Below are positions 56,410 to 64,000 of a DNA stretch of 64,000 nt, piece by piece (the first letter of the stretch is position 1; every line of letters begins with the position of its first letter). A program made the translations under genes and the position numbers. The DNA is from Streptomyces alboflavus (GTDB taxonomy: Bacteria > Actinomycetota > Actinomycetes > Streptomycetales > Streptomycetaceae): the NCBI RefSeq assembly GCF_000716675.1, contig NZ_JNXT01000001.1, forward strand, positions 124,001 to 188,000, read 5' to 3'. The notes below the pieces were generated by a model. It saw only the letters and a program-made list of their open reading frames with translations, was not told the origin of the DNA and made no database searches.

Positions 56410-57744
56410 CTACTGCGGCCGGTGGGCGGCCGTGGTGCGGTGCAGGTGGATGAGGACGTCGTGGTTCGCGCCGAGCCGGATGTCGTACGGGCCGTCGGGG
56501 TAGGCGGTGCCGATGCTGCGGGTCGGGCGGGCCTTGTCCAGCCACGCGCGCGCGGCGGCGGGCGCCTTTCGCATGTCCACGTAGTAGTCCTTGTACGACA
56601 CCTTGTCGAGGGTGTGCTCGTTCATGCCGGGCCCCGCGGGGCCCACGGTCCGCCGCTTCCACTTCGTGTCCTGGGTGCCGGTCGCGAGGAACGAGCCCCG
56701 GTCGAAGGAGAACCCGATGCTCCGGTACTTCGTCCCGAGCGCGTCCCGCAGGAAGGCGCCCTGCATCTTCGGGTAGTTCGCGTCGCGCGACTCGTACCCG
56801 ATGTGGGCGTTGTGCGCCGACACGAGCACCTTGCCGCCGGTCTGCCGCTGCCACCACACCGTGTTCCGCGCCATGATCCGGTCGCGGTAGCGCATCGCCC
56901 CGCTGACCCCGGAGGGCTTGTCGGTGTCGAAGGCGTAGATGTCCGCGGTCTGCATGACGGAGCGGGCGTGCTGGAGGGTCCAGGTGAACTTCGTGCCGCC
57001 GTGCTCCGGCCGGATGCCCTTGACCAGCTCGTACGCCGCCCGCGCCTGCTTCGCGAGCCGGGCGCGCTCGGCCAGGGGCAGCGCCAGATGGGCGTCCCCG
57101 TCGGTGACCTTCCGCAGCGGCGCGTACAGGGCCTTGACCCGGTCGAGCCGGTCGGGGGCGTGGCGGCGCACGTAGTCGGTCACGGCGTCGTAGAGCTCGA
57201 CGCCCATGTGCGGGTTGTTGAGGTCGTTGCCCATGAAGCGCAGCTGACGGTCCGGGTGCCGCTGGTTGTACGTCCGCATCCAGGTGAGCAGTTCGATGTA
57301 CTCCTCGTTGTACCAGGGGCCCTTCGACAGCTCCTGGCGGACCAGCTCGCGCACGTCGCCCGGGCCGCCGCGCACATAGGCGTCGAAGCGCAGCCCCGTG
57401 GTCCAGCTCACCTCCAGGGAGAAGGTCCGAAAGCCCTTCTCCTGGACCAGGTAGCGGAAGAGGCGGTCCTTCATGGTGAAGAACTCGTGGGTGCCGTGGG
57501 TGGCTTCGCCGAGCCCCACCACCTTGGCGTCGCCCACCATCCGGCCGAGCGGCCGCAGGTCCTTCGTCGAGCCGGTGGGGCCCGTGGCGCGCAGGGGGTG
57601 CGCGGCGCTCTCGATGGCGTGCACCGGGCTGTCCGGGCGCGGGGCGGCCGTGGCGGCCGTGGCAGCGACGGGGGCGAGCAGGGCCCCCGTCCCGACTGCT
57701 GTGACCAGCACCAGAGAGGCCCGTGACGGGGCGGTCCGTGCCAT
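56410..57744 (-). CDS. exported erythromycin esterase-like protein
   Basis: A 444-residue protein of the erythromycin esterase/DUF-type family. Signal peptide: MARTAPSRASLVLVTAVGTGALLAPVAATAATA. The active-site marks are VVGLGEATHGTHEFFTMKDRLFRYLVQEKGFRTFSLE near 75-110 (Glu-x-x-His and the second Glu), then FMGNDLNNPHMG and VLVSAHNAHIGYESRD near 300 (His pair). True Ere enzymes open macrolide lactones and are cytosolic; an exported form could act on other esters. ATG 57744 has AGGAGG 6 bases upstream, better than ATG 57762. Confidence 0.88.
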   Translation of the reverse strand: MARTAPSRASLVLVTAVGTGALLAPVAATAATAAPRPDSPVHAIESAAHPLRATGPTGSTKDLRPLGRMVGDAKVVGLGEATHGTHEFFTMKDRLFRYLVQEKGFRTFSLEVSWTTGLRFDAYVRGGPGDVRELVRQELSKGPWYNEEYIELLTWMRTYNQRHPDRQLRFMGNDLNNPHMGVELYDAVTDYVRRHAPDRLDRVKALYAPLRKVTDGDAHLALPLAERARLAKQARAAYELVKGIRPEHGGTKFTWTLQHARSVMQTADIYAFDTDKPSGVSGAMRYRDRIMARNTVWWQRQTGGKVLVSAHNAHIGYESRDANYPKMQGAFLRDALGTKYRSIGFSFDRGSFLATGTQDTKWKRRTVGPAGPGMNEHTLDKVSYKDYYVDMRKAPAAARAWLDKARPTRSIGTAYPDGPYDIRLGANHDVLIHLHRTTAAHRPQ

Positions 57745-57890
57745 GTTCTTCCTCCTGCGCATCGCGTTCTGTACGAAGATCACGATTCCGTGCGGCGACC
57801 GGCGCGACCATCCCGGAGGCACCCCGTCCGATGGTGGGGTCCGCACCAGCGAGGCGCGGGGGGCACCGGCACCCGAGACCCCCTTTCGGC

Positions 57891-57907
57891 ACGACATACC
57901 GACTGGT
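57891..57907. promoter_or_regulatory. shared TetR operator, copy 1 (before SDR gene)
   Basis: The 17-base word ACGACATACCGACTGGT here is repeated, inverted, at 62091-62107 before the phosphotransferase-like gene. It lies about 90 bases before the SDR start. Confidence 0.7.
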
Positions 57908-57998
57908 TAGTCTGTCGCCGAGAGCGTGATCGACCAGCACCTCGCGCCGACCGGCAGCCGACCGGCACGAGGGTGACCGAGGCCGAAGGAGACCACCC

Positions 57999-58763
57999 GT
58001 GGAGAGCCTGCAGGGCAAGGGAGTCGTCGTCACCGGCGCGGGCGGCGGGATCGGGGCCGCGCTGGCCCGCCGCTTCGCCGCCGCCGGAGCCCGCGTCGTC
58101 GTCAACGACCTGGACGCGGCCAGGGCGGCGGAGGTGGCCGCCGAGGTGGGCGGCGTCGCCCTGCCCGGTGACGCCTCCGCGGTCGTCGCCGACGCCCTCG
58201 CCGCGCTCGACGGCACCGTCGACGTGTACTGCGCCAACGCCGGGCTCGCGTCCGGCGGCACCGAGGCCGCGGCCGAGCGGGTGTGGGCCGACGCCTGGGA
58301 CGTGAACGTGATGGCGCACGTCCGGGCCGCACAGGCGCTGGTCCCCGGCTGGCTGGAGCGGGGCGAGGGCCGGTTCGTGTCGACGGTGTCGGCGGCCGGG
58401 CTGCTCACGATGGTCGGCGCCGCGCCCTACAGCGTCACCAAGCACGGCGCGTACGCCTTCGCCGAATGGCTGTCCCTGACCTACCGTCACCGCGGTGTGA
58501 AGGTGCACGCGATCTGCCCTCAGGGCGTGCGCACGGACATGCTCACCGCCGCGGGCTCCGCCGGGGAACTCGTCCTCGCGCCCACCGCGATCGAGCCCGA
58601 GGACGTCGCCGACGCGCTGTTCACCGGCATGGCCGAGGACCGCTTCCTGATCCTGCCGCACCCCGAGGTCGCCGGTTACTACCAGGCGCGGGCCGCGACG
58701 CCCGACAAGTGGCTGACGAGCATGAACCACATCCAGCAGAAGTGGGAGGCGTCCGGGCGCTGA
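57999..58763 (+). CDS. short-chain dehydrogenase/reductase
   Basis: A 254-residue classical SDR. Cofactor loop VVTGAGGGIGAALARRF near 10, VNDLDAARAAEV (Asp for NAD preference), VYCANAGLASGG (the NAG motif), STVSAAGLL (catalytic Ser) and YSVTKHGAYAFAEWLS (catalytic Tyr and Lys near 148-152). It likely oxidises or reduces a 3-hydroxyacyl-CoA or similar alcohol in the pathway with the neighbouring acyl-CoA dehydrogenase. GTG 57999 has AAGGAGA 8 bases upstream. Confidence 0.93.
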   Translation: MESLQGKGVVVTGAGGGIGAALARRFAAAGARVVVNDLDAARAAEVAAEVGGVALPGDASAVVADALAALDGTVDVYCANAGLASGGTEAAAERVWADAWDVNVMAHVRAAQALVPGWLERGEGRFVSTVSAAGLLTMVGAAPYSVTKHGAYAFAEWLSLTYRHRGVKVHAICPQGVRTDMLTAAGSAGELVLAPTAIEPEDVADALFTGMAEDRFLILPHPEVAGYYQARAATPDKWLTSMNHIQQKWEASGR

Positions 58764-58950
58764 GCCGGCCCCGCGCCGCCCCCGCGCGCTGGTACCCCGT
58801 GCGGCGGAGGTCCTGAAGGAGCCGCCGACGGCCGCGAATGGGAAGATCCTCCGGCGGGAATCGCGTTCCCGTCCACGAGGACCCGCGGTGGATCACGGCG
58901 GGCCCGGCTGGAAGACCAGAACAGCATGCAACGGAAGGCAGGTGGCGGCA

Positions 58951-59544
58951 GTGGCCAGAACGACGGACGGTGACGGTACGCCCGTCCCGCAGAGGCTGCT
59001 CGCCGCCGCCACCCGGCTCTTCGCCGACCGCGGCTACGACCGTACGTCCGTGCAGGAGATCGTCGAGGCGGCGGGCGTCACCAAGGGCGCGCTCTACCAC
59101 TACTTCGGGTCCAAGGACGATCTGCTGCACGAGGTGTACGCGCGGATGCTGCGGGTGCAGCAGGAGCGGCTCGACGCGTTCGCCGACGCGGACGAGCCGG
59201 TGGAGCGGCGGCTGCGGGACGCGGCGGCCGACGTCGTCGTGACCACCATCGCGAACCTCGACGACGCCTCGATCTTCTTCCGGTCGATGCACCACCTCAG
59301 CCCCGAGAAGCACAAGCAGGTCCGGGCGGAGCGGCGCCGCTACCACGAGCGGTTCCGGGCCCTGATCGAGGAGGGCCAGGAGGCCGGGGTGTTCTCCACG
59401 GCCACCCCCGCCGACCTCGTCGTGGACTACCACTTCGGCTCCGTCCACCATCTGTCGACGTGGTACCGCCCCGACGGACCCCTGACGCCGCAGCAGGTCG
59501 CGGACCACCTGGCGGACCTGCTGCTGCGGGCGCTCAGGCCGTAG
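58951..59544 (+). CDS. TetR family regulator
   Basis: A 197-residue protein. Helix-turn-helix: PQRLLAAATRLFADRGYDRTSVQEIVEAAGVTKGALYHYFGSKDDLLHEVYARML; C-terminal helices FFRSMHHLSPEKHKQVRAERRRYHERF and VDYHFGSVHHLSTWYRP. GTG 58951 has GGTGG about 5 bases upstream; GTG 58942 and ATG 58888 are alternatives. It follows the SDR and is convergent with an acyl-CoA dehydrogenase. It is the best candidate for the protein that reads the 17-bp sites at 57891 and 62091. Confidence 0.88.
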   Translation: MARTTDGDGTPVPQRLLAAATRLFADRGYDRTSVQEIVEAAGVTKGALYHYFGSKDDLLHEVYARMLRVQQERLDAFADADEPVERRLRDAAADVVVTTIANLDDASIFFRSMHHLSPEKHKQVRAERRRYHERFRALIEEGQEAGVFSTATPADLVVDYHFGSVHHLSTWYRPDGPLTPQQVADHLADLLLRALRP

Positions 59545-59596
59545 CGCCCGAGGGCGCACCGGGTGCGGGGCGGCGGGCCGACCGCCCGCCACCCCG

Positions 59597-59692
59597 CACC
59601 GGAACCACAGGCGCCGCTCGCACCGGAACCAGAGGTACCGCTCACACCGGAACCAGAGGCGCCGCTCGCACCGGAGTCAGAGGTACCGCTTC
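59597..59692. repeat. four tandem 24-bp repeats at the 3' end of the acyl-CoA dehydrogenase gene
   Basis: Units at 59597-59620, 59621-59644, 59645-59668 and 59669-59692 share the frame CACCGGA...AGGYRCCGCT. The last unit contains the stop codon and final codons (KRYL) of the dehydrogenase gene, so the array appears to have grown outward from that gene end. Confidence 0.85.
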
Positions 59693-60900
59693 AACTCCCG
59701 CCGCGCGAGCGACCGCTGGTGCACCTCGTCGGGACCGTCGGCGAGGCGCAGCGTGCGCGCCGCCGCCCACAGCTCCGCCAGCGGGAAGTCCTGGCTCACA
59801 CCGCCCGCGCCGTGCAGCTGGACGGCCCGGTCGAGGATGTCCACGACCGTCCGGGGCGTGGCGATCTTGATGGCCTGGATCTCGGTGTGCGCGCCCTTGT
59901 TGCCCACCGTGTCCATCAGCCAGGCCGTCTTCAGGACGAGCAGGCGCACCTGCTCGACGGCGACCCGCGCGTCCGCGATCCACTCCTGGACCACACCCTG
60001 CCGGGCCAGCGGCTTGCCGAACGCGGTGCGGCCCACGGCCCGGCGGCACATCAGCTCGATGGCGCGCTCGGCCATGCCGATGAGGCGCATGCAGTGGTGG
60101 ATGCGGCCGGGCCCGAGCCGCGCCTGGGCGATGGCGAAGCCGCCGCCCTCCTCGCCGACGAGGTTGGCCGCGGGGACCCGGGCGCCGTCGAAGACCACCT
60201 CCGCGTGACCGCCGTGGGAGTGGTCCTCGTACCCGTACACCCGCATGGCGCGGCGCACTTCGACGCCCGGGGTGTCGCGGGGCACGAGCACCATCGACTG
60301 CTGGCGGCGGATGTCCGGGCCGTCCGGGTCGGTCTTGCCCATCACGATGAAGACCTTGCAGTCGGGGTTCATCGCCCCGGAGATGTACCACTTGCGGCCC
60401 GTGATGACGTACGAGTCGCCGTCCCGCTTGATGTGCGTGGTGATGTTCGTGGCGTCCGACGAGGCCACCTCGGGCTCCGTCATGGCGAACGCCGAGCGGA
60501 TCTCGCCCGCGAGCAGCGGCTCCAGCCACTGCTTCTTCTGCTCGTCGGTGCCGAACTGGGCGAGCACCTCCATGTTGCCGGTGTCCGGCGCCGCGCAGTT
60601 GAGGGCGGTCGGCGCCAGGTGCGGGCTGCGGCCGGTGATCTCGGCGAGCGGCGCGTACTGGAGGTTCGTCAGGCCCGCCCCGTACGAGCCGTCCTGACTG
60701 TCCGGCAGGAAGAGGTTCCACAGGCCCTGGCGACGGGCCTCGGCCTTCAGCTCGCCGACGACGGCGGGCGTGTCCCACGGCGAGGCCAGGGCGGCGCGCT
60801 GCTCCTCGGCCACCGGCTCGGCGGGCAGGACGTGCTCGTCCATGAAGGCGAGCAGGCGGCCGCGGAGCTCCTCGGTGCGGGCGTCGTATGCGAAGTGCAT
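59677..60900 (-). CDS. acyl-CoA dehydrogenase (ACAD10/11-like)
   Basis: A 407-residue FAD enzyme. Marks: MTEPEVASSDATNITTHIKRDGDSYVITGRKWYISGAMNPDCKVFIVMGKTD (FAD/substrate loops), YGYEDHSHGGHAEVVFDGARVP, LGPGRIHHCMRLIGMAERAIELMCRRAVGRTAFGKPLARQGVV, and HGAGGVSQDFPLAELWAAARTLRLADGPDEVHQRSLAR near the end. The RTLRLADGPDEVH end is typical of the ACAD10/11 group, which works with an APH-like kinase domain on hydroxylated or branched acyl-CoAs; an APH-like gene lies next to it here. ATG 60900. Confidence 0.94.
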   Translation of the reverse strand: MHFAYDARTEELRGRLLAFMDEHVLPAEPVAEEQRAALASPWDTPAVVGELKAEARRQGLWNLFLPDSQDGSYGAGLTNLQYAPLAEITGRSPHLAPTALNCAAPDTGNMEVLAQFGTDEQKKQWLEPLLAGEIRSAFAMTEPEVASSDATNITTHIKRDGDSYVITGRKWYISGAMNPDCKVFIVMGKTDPDGPDIRRQQSMVLVPRDTPGVEVRRAMRVYGYEDHSHGGHAEVVFDGARVPAANLVGEEGGGFAIAQARLGPGRIHHCMRLIGMAERAIELMCRRAVGRTAFGKPLARQGVVQEWIADARVAVEQVRLLVLKTAWLMDTVGNKGAHTEIQAIKIATPRTVVDILDRAVQLHGAGGVSQDFPLAELWAAARTLRLADGPDEVHQRSLARRELKRYL

Positions 60901-60967
60901 GGTGGTGTCCGGGTCCTCTCAGGCTTGACGACACGTCAGGTCTACGGCAGGTCGTGCGTCCGACCGG

Positions 60968-62011
60968 TCAGGCTTGCGACAAGGTGGTCAGGCCGTGCTC
61001 GATGAAGACGGGCACGAGGTCGCCGATGCGGTCGAAGCCCGCGCCGACCGTCTGGCCGAGGGTGTAGCGGTAGTGGATGCCCTCCAGGATCACGGCGAGC
61101 TTGAACCAGGCGAACGCCGTGTACCAGGCGACGGCGGAGACGTCCCGGCCGGACCGGGCGGCATAGCGCTCGATCAGCTCGGCCGGGTCCGGGTGGCCGG
61201 GGGCGCCCGCCGTGGTGCTGACGGGGGACTCGGGCACGTCGAGCCGCACGCTGTACATCACGAGCAGACCGAGGTCGGTGAGCGGGTCGCCGAGGGTGGA
61301 CATCTCCCAGTCGAGGACGGCGGCGATGCGGTCGGCCTCGCCCGAGGTGTCGAGGAGGACGTTGTCCAGGCGGTAGTCGCCGTGCACCACGGTGGGCGCG
61401 GGGGAGGTGGGAAGGGACCGGCCGAGGGCCGCGTGCAGCTCCTCGATGCCGGGCAGGTCGCGGCCGCGCGATGCGTCCAACTGCTTGCCCCAGCGCCGCA
61501 GCTGCCGGTCCAGGAAGCCCTCGGGCCGCCCGAAGTCACCGAGCCCGACCGCCTCCGGGTCCACGGCGTGCAGGTCCACCAGGGTGTCGACGAGGCCGAG
61601 CACAGCGGCGCGGGTGCGCTCCGGGCCGAGCGGGGCGAGCTGCTCCGCCGTGCGGTAGGGCGTGCCCGCCACGAACTCCATGACGTAGAACGGGGCCCCG
61701 AGCACCTCCTCGTCCTCGCACAGCAGCACCGGCCGCGGCACCGGCACGTCCGTCGTGTGCAGGGCGCTGATCACCCGGTGCTCGCGCCGCATGTCGTGCG
61801 CGGTGGCGAGGACGTGCCCGAGGGGCGGGCGCCGCACCACCCAGCGTGCCGTCCCGTCCGTCACGGCGTACGTGAGGTTCGACCGGCCGCCCTCGATCAG
61901 CCGGGCCGTGAGCGGGCCCGCGGCGAGCAGGCCCGGCCGTTCGCGGTCGAGGTGGCCGCGCAGCCGGTCGAGGTCGAGGCCGGGCGGGCCGAGAGGGCGG
62001 TCTTGGCTCAT
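60968..62011 (-). CDS. APH-family phosphotransferase (ACAD10/11 N-domain type)
   Basis: A 347-residue kinase-fold protein. Marks: LTARLIEGGRSNLTYAVTDGTARWVVRRPPLG (nucleotide-binding strands), FYVMEFVAGTPYRT (hinge), PTVVHGDYRLDNVLLD near 230 (catalytic HGDxxxxN), and VLDWEMSTLGDPLTDLGLLVMY (metal-binding Asp). It resembles the kinase domain fused to the dehydrogenase in mammalian ACAD10/11, which phosphorylates 4-hydroxyacyl-CoA; here it is a separate gene beside that dehydrogenase. ATG 62011 has AGGAGC upstream; ATG 62083 would place the operator close to its start. Confidence 0.88.
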   Translation of the reverse strand: MSQDRPLGPPGLDLDRLRGHLDRERPGLLAAGPLTARLIEGGRSNLTYAVTDGTARWVVRRPPLGHVLATAHDMRREHRVISALHTTDVPVPRPVLLCEDEEVLGAPFYVMEFVAGTPYRTAEQLAPLGPERTRAAVLGLVDTLVDLHAVDPEAVGLGDFGRPEGFLDRQLRRWGKQLDASRGRDLPGIEELHAALGRSLPTSPAPTVVHGDYRLDNVLLDTSGEADRIAAVLDWEMSTLGDPLTDLGLLVMYSVRLDVPESPVSTTAGAPGHPDPAELIERYAARSGRDVSAVAWYTAFAWFKLAVILEGIHYRYTLGQTVGAGFDRIGDLVPVFIEHGLTTLSQA

Positions 62012-62090
62012 GGGCGAAGCGCTCCTGATCAGATACGACGGGCGGCGGACGGTGGTCGGTGATGCCAACGCGCTGCCGTTCATGATGCCG

Positions 62091-62107
62091 ACCAGTCGGT
62101 ATGTCGT
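62091..62107. promoter_or_regulatory. shared TetR operator, copy 2 (before phosphotransferase-like gene)
   Basis: Reverse complement of 57891-57907 over 17 bases. It is 80 bases upstream of ATG 62011 on the minus strand and links this gene to the SDR gene in one regulon. Confidence 0.7.
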
Positions 62108-62236
62108 CCAGAGGGTCCGGCCCGAACGTGATCAGGATCGCGGGTGCCGAGGGGTCGAAGCCCGGCGGGGGCGGGCGCCCGGTCGGGGAAGGGGTGACCG
62201 GGCGCCCTGGGAGGAGGGCTCAGGGGGAGCCGGGGC

Positions 62237-62533
62237 TCAGTGGTCGTCCCAGTGGCCGTCGTGCGCGGCGTGCCGGTGCCCGTCGTGGACGTAGTCGACG
62301 TGGTCGCCGTGCAGCACCGCGTCGTGCCCGCAGTTCTCGCCGTGCTGGTGGTCGTGGCCCTCGTGGGTGACGTGCCCGCTCGGCTCGCACTCGTCGTAGT
62401 GGCCGTCGTGCGGGGTGTGCAGATGGCCGTTGTGGGCGTAGTCGACGTGGTCGCCGTGCGGCACCGCCTGGTGCCCGCAGTCCGGGCTGTGGGTGTGGTC
62501 GTGGGCCGGGTGTTCCTGGTGGAGCGTGGTCAT
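62237..62533 (-). CDS. His-rich metal-binding protein with internal duplication
   Basis: A 98-residue protein, about one quarter His. Two halves repeat the same plan: CGHQAVPHGDHVDYAHNGHLH and CGHDAVLHGDHVDYVHDGHRH, each with one Cys and a GDHVDY core, each ending HDGHxDxx. No signal peptide or membrane segment, so probably a cytosolic metal store or chaperone (zinc, nickel or copper). GGAAGG precedes ATG 62533. It is divergent to an oxidoreductase gene with a palindrome in the gap. The duplication is of the whole gene unit, about 47 residues. Confidence 0.85.
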   Translation of the reverse strand: MTTLHQEHPAHDHTHSPDCGHQAVPHGDHVDYAHNGHLHTPHDGHYDECEPSGHVTHEGHDHQHGENCGHDAVLHGDHVDYVHDGHRHAAHDGHWDDH

Positions 62534-62621
62534 GACGTACGCCTTCCGTGCGGGAGGTGTCCCCGTCGGCGGTGCCGGGTGACTCTCTCAGGCTAGTCCT
62601 CGATGCCTGTTTGATCCCGTT

Positions 62622-62636
62622 GTGAAAGCTTTTCAC
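62622..62636. promoter_or_regulatory. palindrome in the His-rich protein-oxidoreductase gap
   Basis: GTGAAAGCTTTTCAC has inverted arms GTGAAA/TTTCAC around 3 bases. It lies between two divergent genes, 29 bases before the oxidoreductase ATG. It resembles metal-regulator boxes of TGAAAA/TTTTCA type but its spacing differs. Confidence 0.6.
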
Positions 62637-62664
62637 TACTTCCATGACTCCGTGAGGCGACCCG

Positions 62665-63612
62665 ATGAAAGCGATCAGCTACCGCGCGTACGGCGGGCCC
62701 GACGTCCTTGAGTACGGCGATGTGCGCGACCCGAAGGTCGGCCCCGACTCCGTCCTGGTCAAGGTGCGGGCCGCGGCCCTGAACCCGGTCGACCACAAGT
62801 GCCGCGAGGGGTACCTGGACGCCGTCCTCGACGCCGTCTTCCCGGTGATCCCCGCCTGGGACGTGGCCGGTGTGGTGGTCCAGCCGGGCGCCGCGGCCCC
62901 GGAGTTCGCCGTCGGCGACGAGGTCATCGGATACGTACGCGAGGACTTCCTCTCGCGCGGCACCCTCGCCGAGTATGTGGCGGCTCCCGTGCGCACCCTC
63001 GCGCGCAAGCCGCGCAACCTCACCTTCGAGGAGGCCGCGGGGCTGCCCCTGGCCGGGCTCACCGCCTACCAGGTGATCACCAAGGCCCTGTCCGTCACCG
63101 ACGGCGACGTCGTGCTCGTGCACGCGGCCGCGGGCGGTGTCGGCACCTTCGCCGTGCAGCTCGCCCGGCACGCGGGCGCCCGCGTCATCGGCACCGCGAG
63201 CGAACGCAACCACGCCTACCTGCGCGACCTCGGCGCGGAACCGGTCGTGTACGGCGACGGCCTCGCCGAGCGGGTGCGCGCCCTCGCCCCCGAGGGCGTC
63301 GACGCGGCCTTCGACACCATCGGCGGCGACACCCTGAAGCTCTCCGCGGACCTCCTCGCCCCCGGCGGCCGCCTCGCCTCCATCGCCGACGGCTCCGTCA
63401 TCGCCCTCGGCGGCCAGTACTGCTTCGTCCGCCCCGACGCCGCCGACCTGACCCGCCTCACCGAACTCGTCGAACAGGACGTCCTCACCGCCCACGTCCA
63501 GGAGACGTTCCCCCTGGAACGGGCGGCGGACGCGTTCCGGCTCCTGGAGGAGGGGCGGACGCGGGGGAAGATCGTGGTGCGGGTGGACTGGGCGGAGGAG
63601 GGTGGGCAGTAG
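62665..63612 (+). CDS. NADP-dependent oxidoreductase (zinc-free MDR)
   Basis: A 315-residue quinone-oxidoreductase-like protein. MKAISYRAYGGPDVLEYGDVRDPKVGPDSVLVKVRAAALNPVDHK at the start, FPVIPAWDVAGVVVQPG, GLPLAGLTAYQVI, and the nucleotide loop VLVHAAAGGVGTFAVQLARHAGARVIGTASERNHAYLRDLGAEPVVYGDG. It ends with RTRGKIVVRVDW. No zinc ligands. Close in layout to the paralogues at 18201 and 19118. GAGGCG precedes ATG 62665. It is divergent to the His-rich protein, so a common stress signal is possible. Confidence 0.9.
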   Translation: MKAISYRAYGGPDVLEYGDVRDPKVGPDSVLVKVRAAALNPVDHKCREGYLDAVLDAVFPVIPAWDVAGVVVQPGAAAPEFAVGDEVIGYVREDFLSRGTLAEYVAAPVRTLARKPRNLTFEEAAGLPLAGLTAYQVITKALSVTDGDVVLVHAAAGGVGTFAVQLARHAGARVIGTASERNHAYLRDLGAEPVVYGDGLAERVRALAPEGVDAAFDTIGGDTLKLSADLLAPGGRLASIADGSVIALGGQYCFVRPDAADLTRLTELVEQDVLTAHVQETFPLERAADAFRLLEEGRTRGKIVVRVDWAEEGGQ

Positions 63613-63714
63613 GGGGTGGGATCGGCCCTGGTGGGCGGGGTGCGTCTCGCCTGCGGAGGCCTTGAGGCCCTGAGGTCCTGAGGCCTGACGCCCTGAGGTC
63701 CGGCGGAGGTCCCG

Positions 63715-64000
63715 CTAGAGGATCAGCGCCGCCGCGCACACCGCGAGCGCACCCGTGCACACGGCCGCCGCCGTGGCCGTGCGGCGGCCGAGCGGGTGCG
63801 GGCGGGCCGCCGTCAGCGCCGTCATCCTGCGGTGCGCGACCGCCAGGAAGCCCAGCCACAGCAGCAGACACAGCGCGCACGCGACGGCGGCGACCACGGA
63901 CGCCCCGTCGTGCAGCGCCGCGCGGGCGCCGAGCACGGCGGCGACCGTGCAGGTCAGTGTCGTACGCCGCCACGCGAGGCGGGTCCGCTCGGGCTGGAGG
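63715..64000 (-). CDS. DUF202 membrane protein, 5' end cut by window edge
   Basis: The frame is open from the window edge to TAG 63717-63715. It reads LQPERTRLAWRRTTLTCTVAAVLGARAALHDG, the DUF202 N-terminal signature, then two further hydrophobic segments, SVVAAVACALCLLLWLGFLAVAHRRM and TATAAAVCTGALAVCAAALIL. A GTG inside (63936) is not the start, since the signature lies before it. About 95 residues are visible. DUF202 proteins are small membrane proteins of unclear role. Confidence 0.82.
   Translation of the reverse strand, partial: LQPERTRLAWRRTTLTCTVAAVLGARAALHDGASVVAAVACALCLLLWLGFLAVAHRRMTALTAARPHPLGRRTATAAAVCTGALAVCAAALIL

Noticed and set aside
59597..59692. The 24-bp tandem array as a CRISPR or attachment site
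   Set aside because: No spacers, cas genes or integrase; it overlaps a gene end.
62622..62636. GTGAAAGCTTTTCAC as a canonical Zur box
   Set aside because: The arms are similar to TGAAAA/TTTTCA, but the centre is two bases shorter than the streptomycete Zur site, so I report only a palindrome.
63655..63705. CCTGAGGTC-type short repeats before the DUF202 gene
   Set aside because: Units are short and irregular; I could not assign a role.

Overview
The window is high-GC actinobacterial chromosome, almost certainly Streptomyces. Third codon positions are nearly all G or C, ATGA/GTGA start-stop overlaps are frequent, several transcripts look leaderless, and the gene content is typical of the genus (LAL-type LuxR regulator, many TetR regulators, SoxR, CitMHS carrier, secreted GDSL lipase, secreted acylase). 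About 53 protein genes are recognisable. I saw no rRNA, tRNA, CRISPR array, transposase or phage gene. Most long open frames opposite these genes are GC-driven shadows and are left out.

Layout. 1-4653: surface-glycan genes on the minus strand (NodB deacetylase cut by the left edge, two family-2 glycosyltransferases, a BioF2/CelD-type acetyltransferase, a small membrane protein). 4887-7494: a secreted SGNH/GDSL lipase and a transmembrane Ser/Thr kinase with a sensor-like ectodomain. 7537-14459: an ECF sigma/RskA-type anti-sigma pair, divergent from an exported DUF4331 protein, a TPR protein and a NicO/RcnA-type metal exporter. 14576-15288: a small conserved-looking ORF and a non-coding block of interspersed repeats. 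15289-21743: a LAL regulator, two coupled NAD(P)H:quinone oxidoreductase-like genes and a divergent MFS exporter; the divergent intergenic carries a perfect 28-bp inverted repeat.

21757-31908 is the most unusual block. It holds an orphan protein resembling the C-terminal domain of type ISP restriction-modification enzymes, a membrane-anchored class III cyclase-homology protein, a small acidic protein and a divergent run of genes: dynamin-like GTPase 1, GrpE-like protein, Hsp70-like ATPase with C-terminal membrane segments in place of a substrate-binding domain, dynamin-like GTPase 2 with a membrane hairpin, and a CRP-family regulator that keeps the cyclic-nucleotide pocket signature. Read together, this suggests a cyclic-nucleotide-linked membrane-remodelling or membrane-stress system in which a dedicated Hsp70/GrpE pair serves two dynamin-like GTPases. 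That reading is inference.

31937-63612 is mostly catabolism with local regulators: GntR and homogentisate dioxygenase; TetR and a molybdopterin oxidoreductase behind a palindrome; a CitMHS carrier; an MFS gene with an interspersed repeat read in frame; an XRE regulator; an aldehyde/alcohol dehydrogenase operon with a TetR and an acyl-CoA dehydrogenase sharing a 19-bp operator; a TetR/MaoC pair sharing CTAAGCGCTTGCTCA; SoxR; a BKACE-like protein; a penicillin-acylase-type secreted hydrolase; a LysR regulator; an exported erythromycin-esterase-like protein; and an SDR/TetR/acyl-CoA dehydrogenase/aminoglycoside-phosphotransferase-like set sharing a 17-bp operator. The right end has a His-rich metal-binding protein, one more oxidoreductase and a truncated DUF202 membrane protein.
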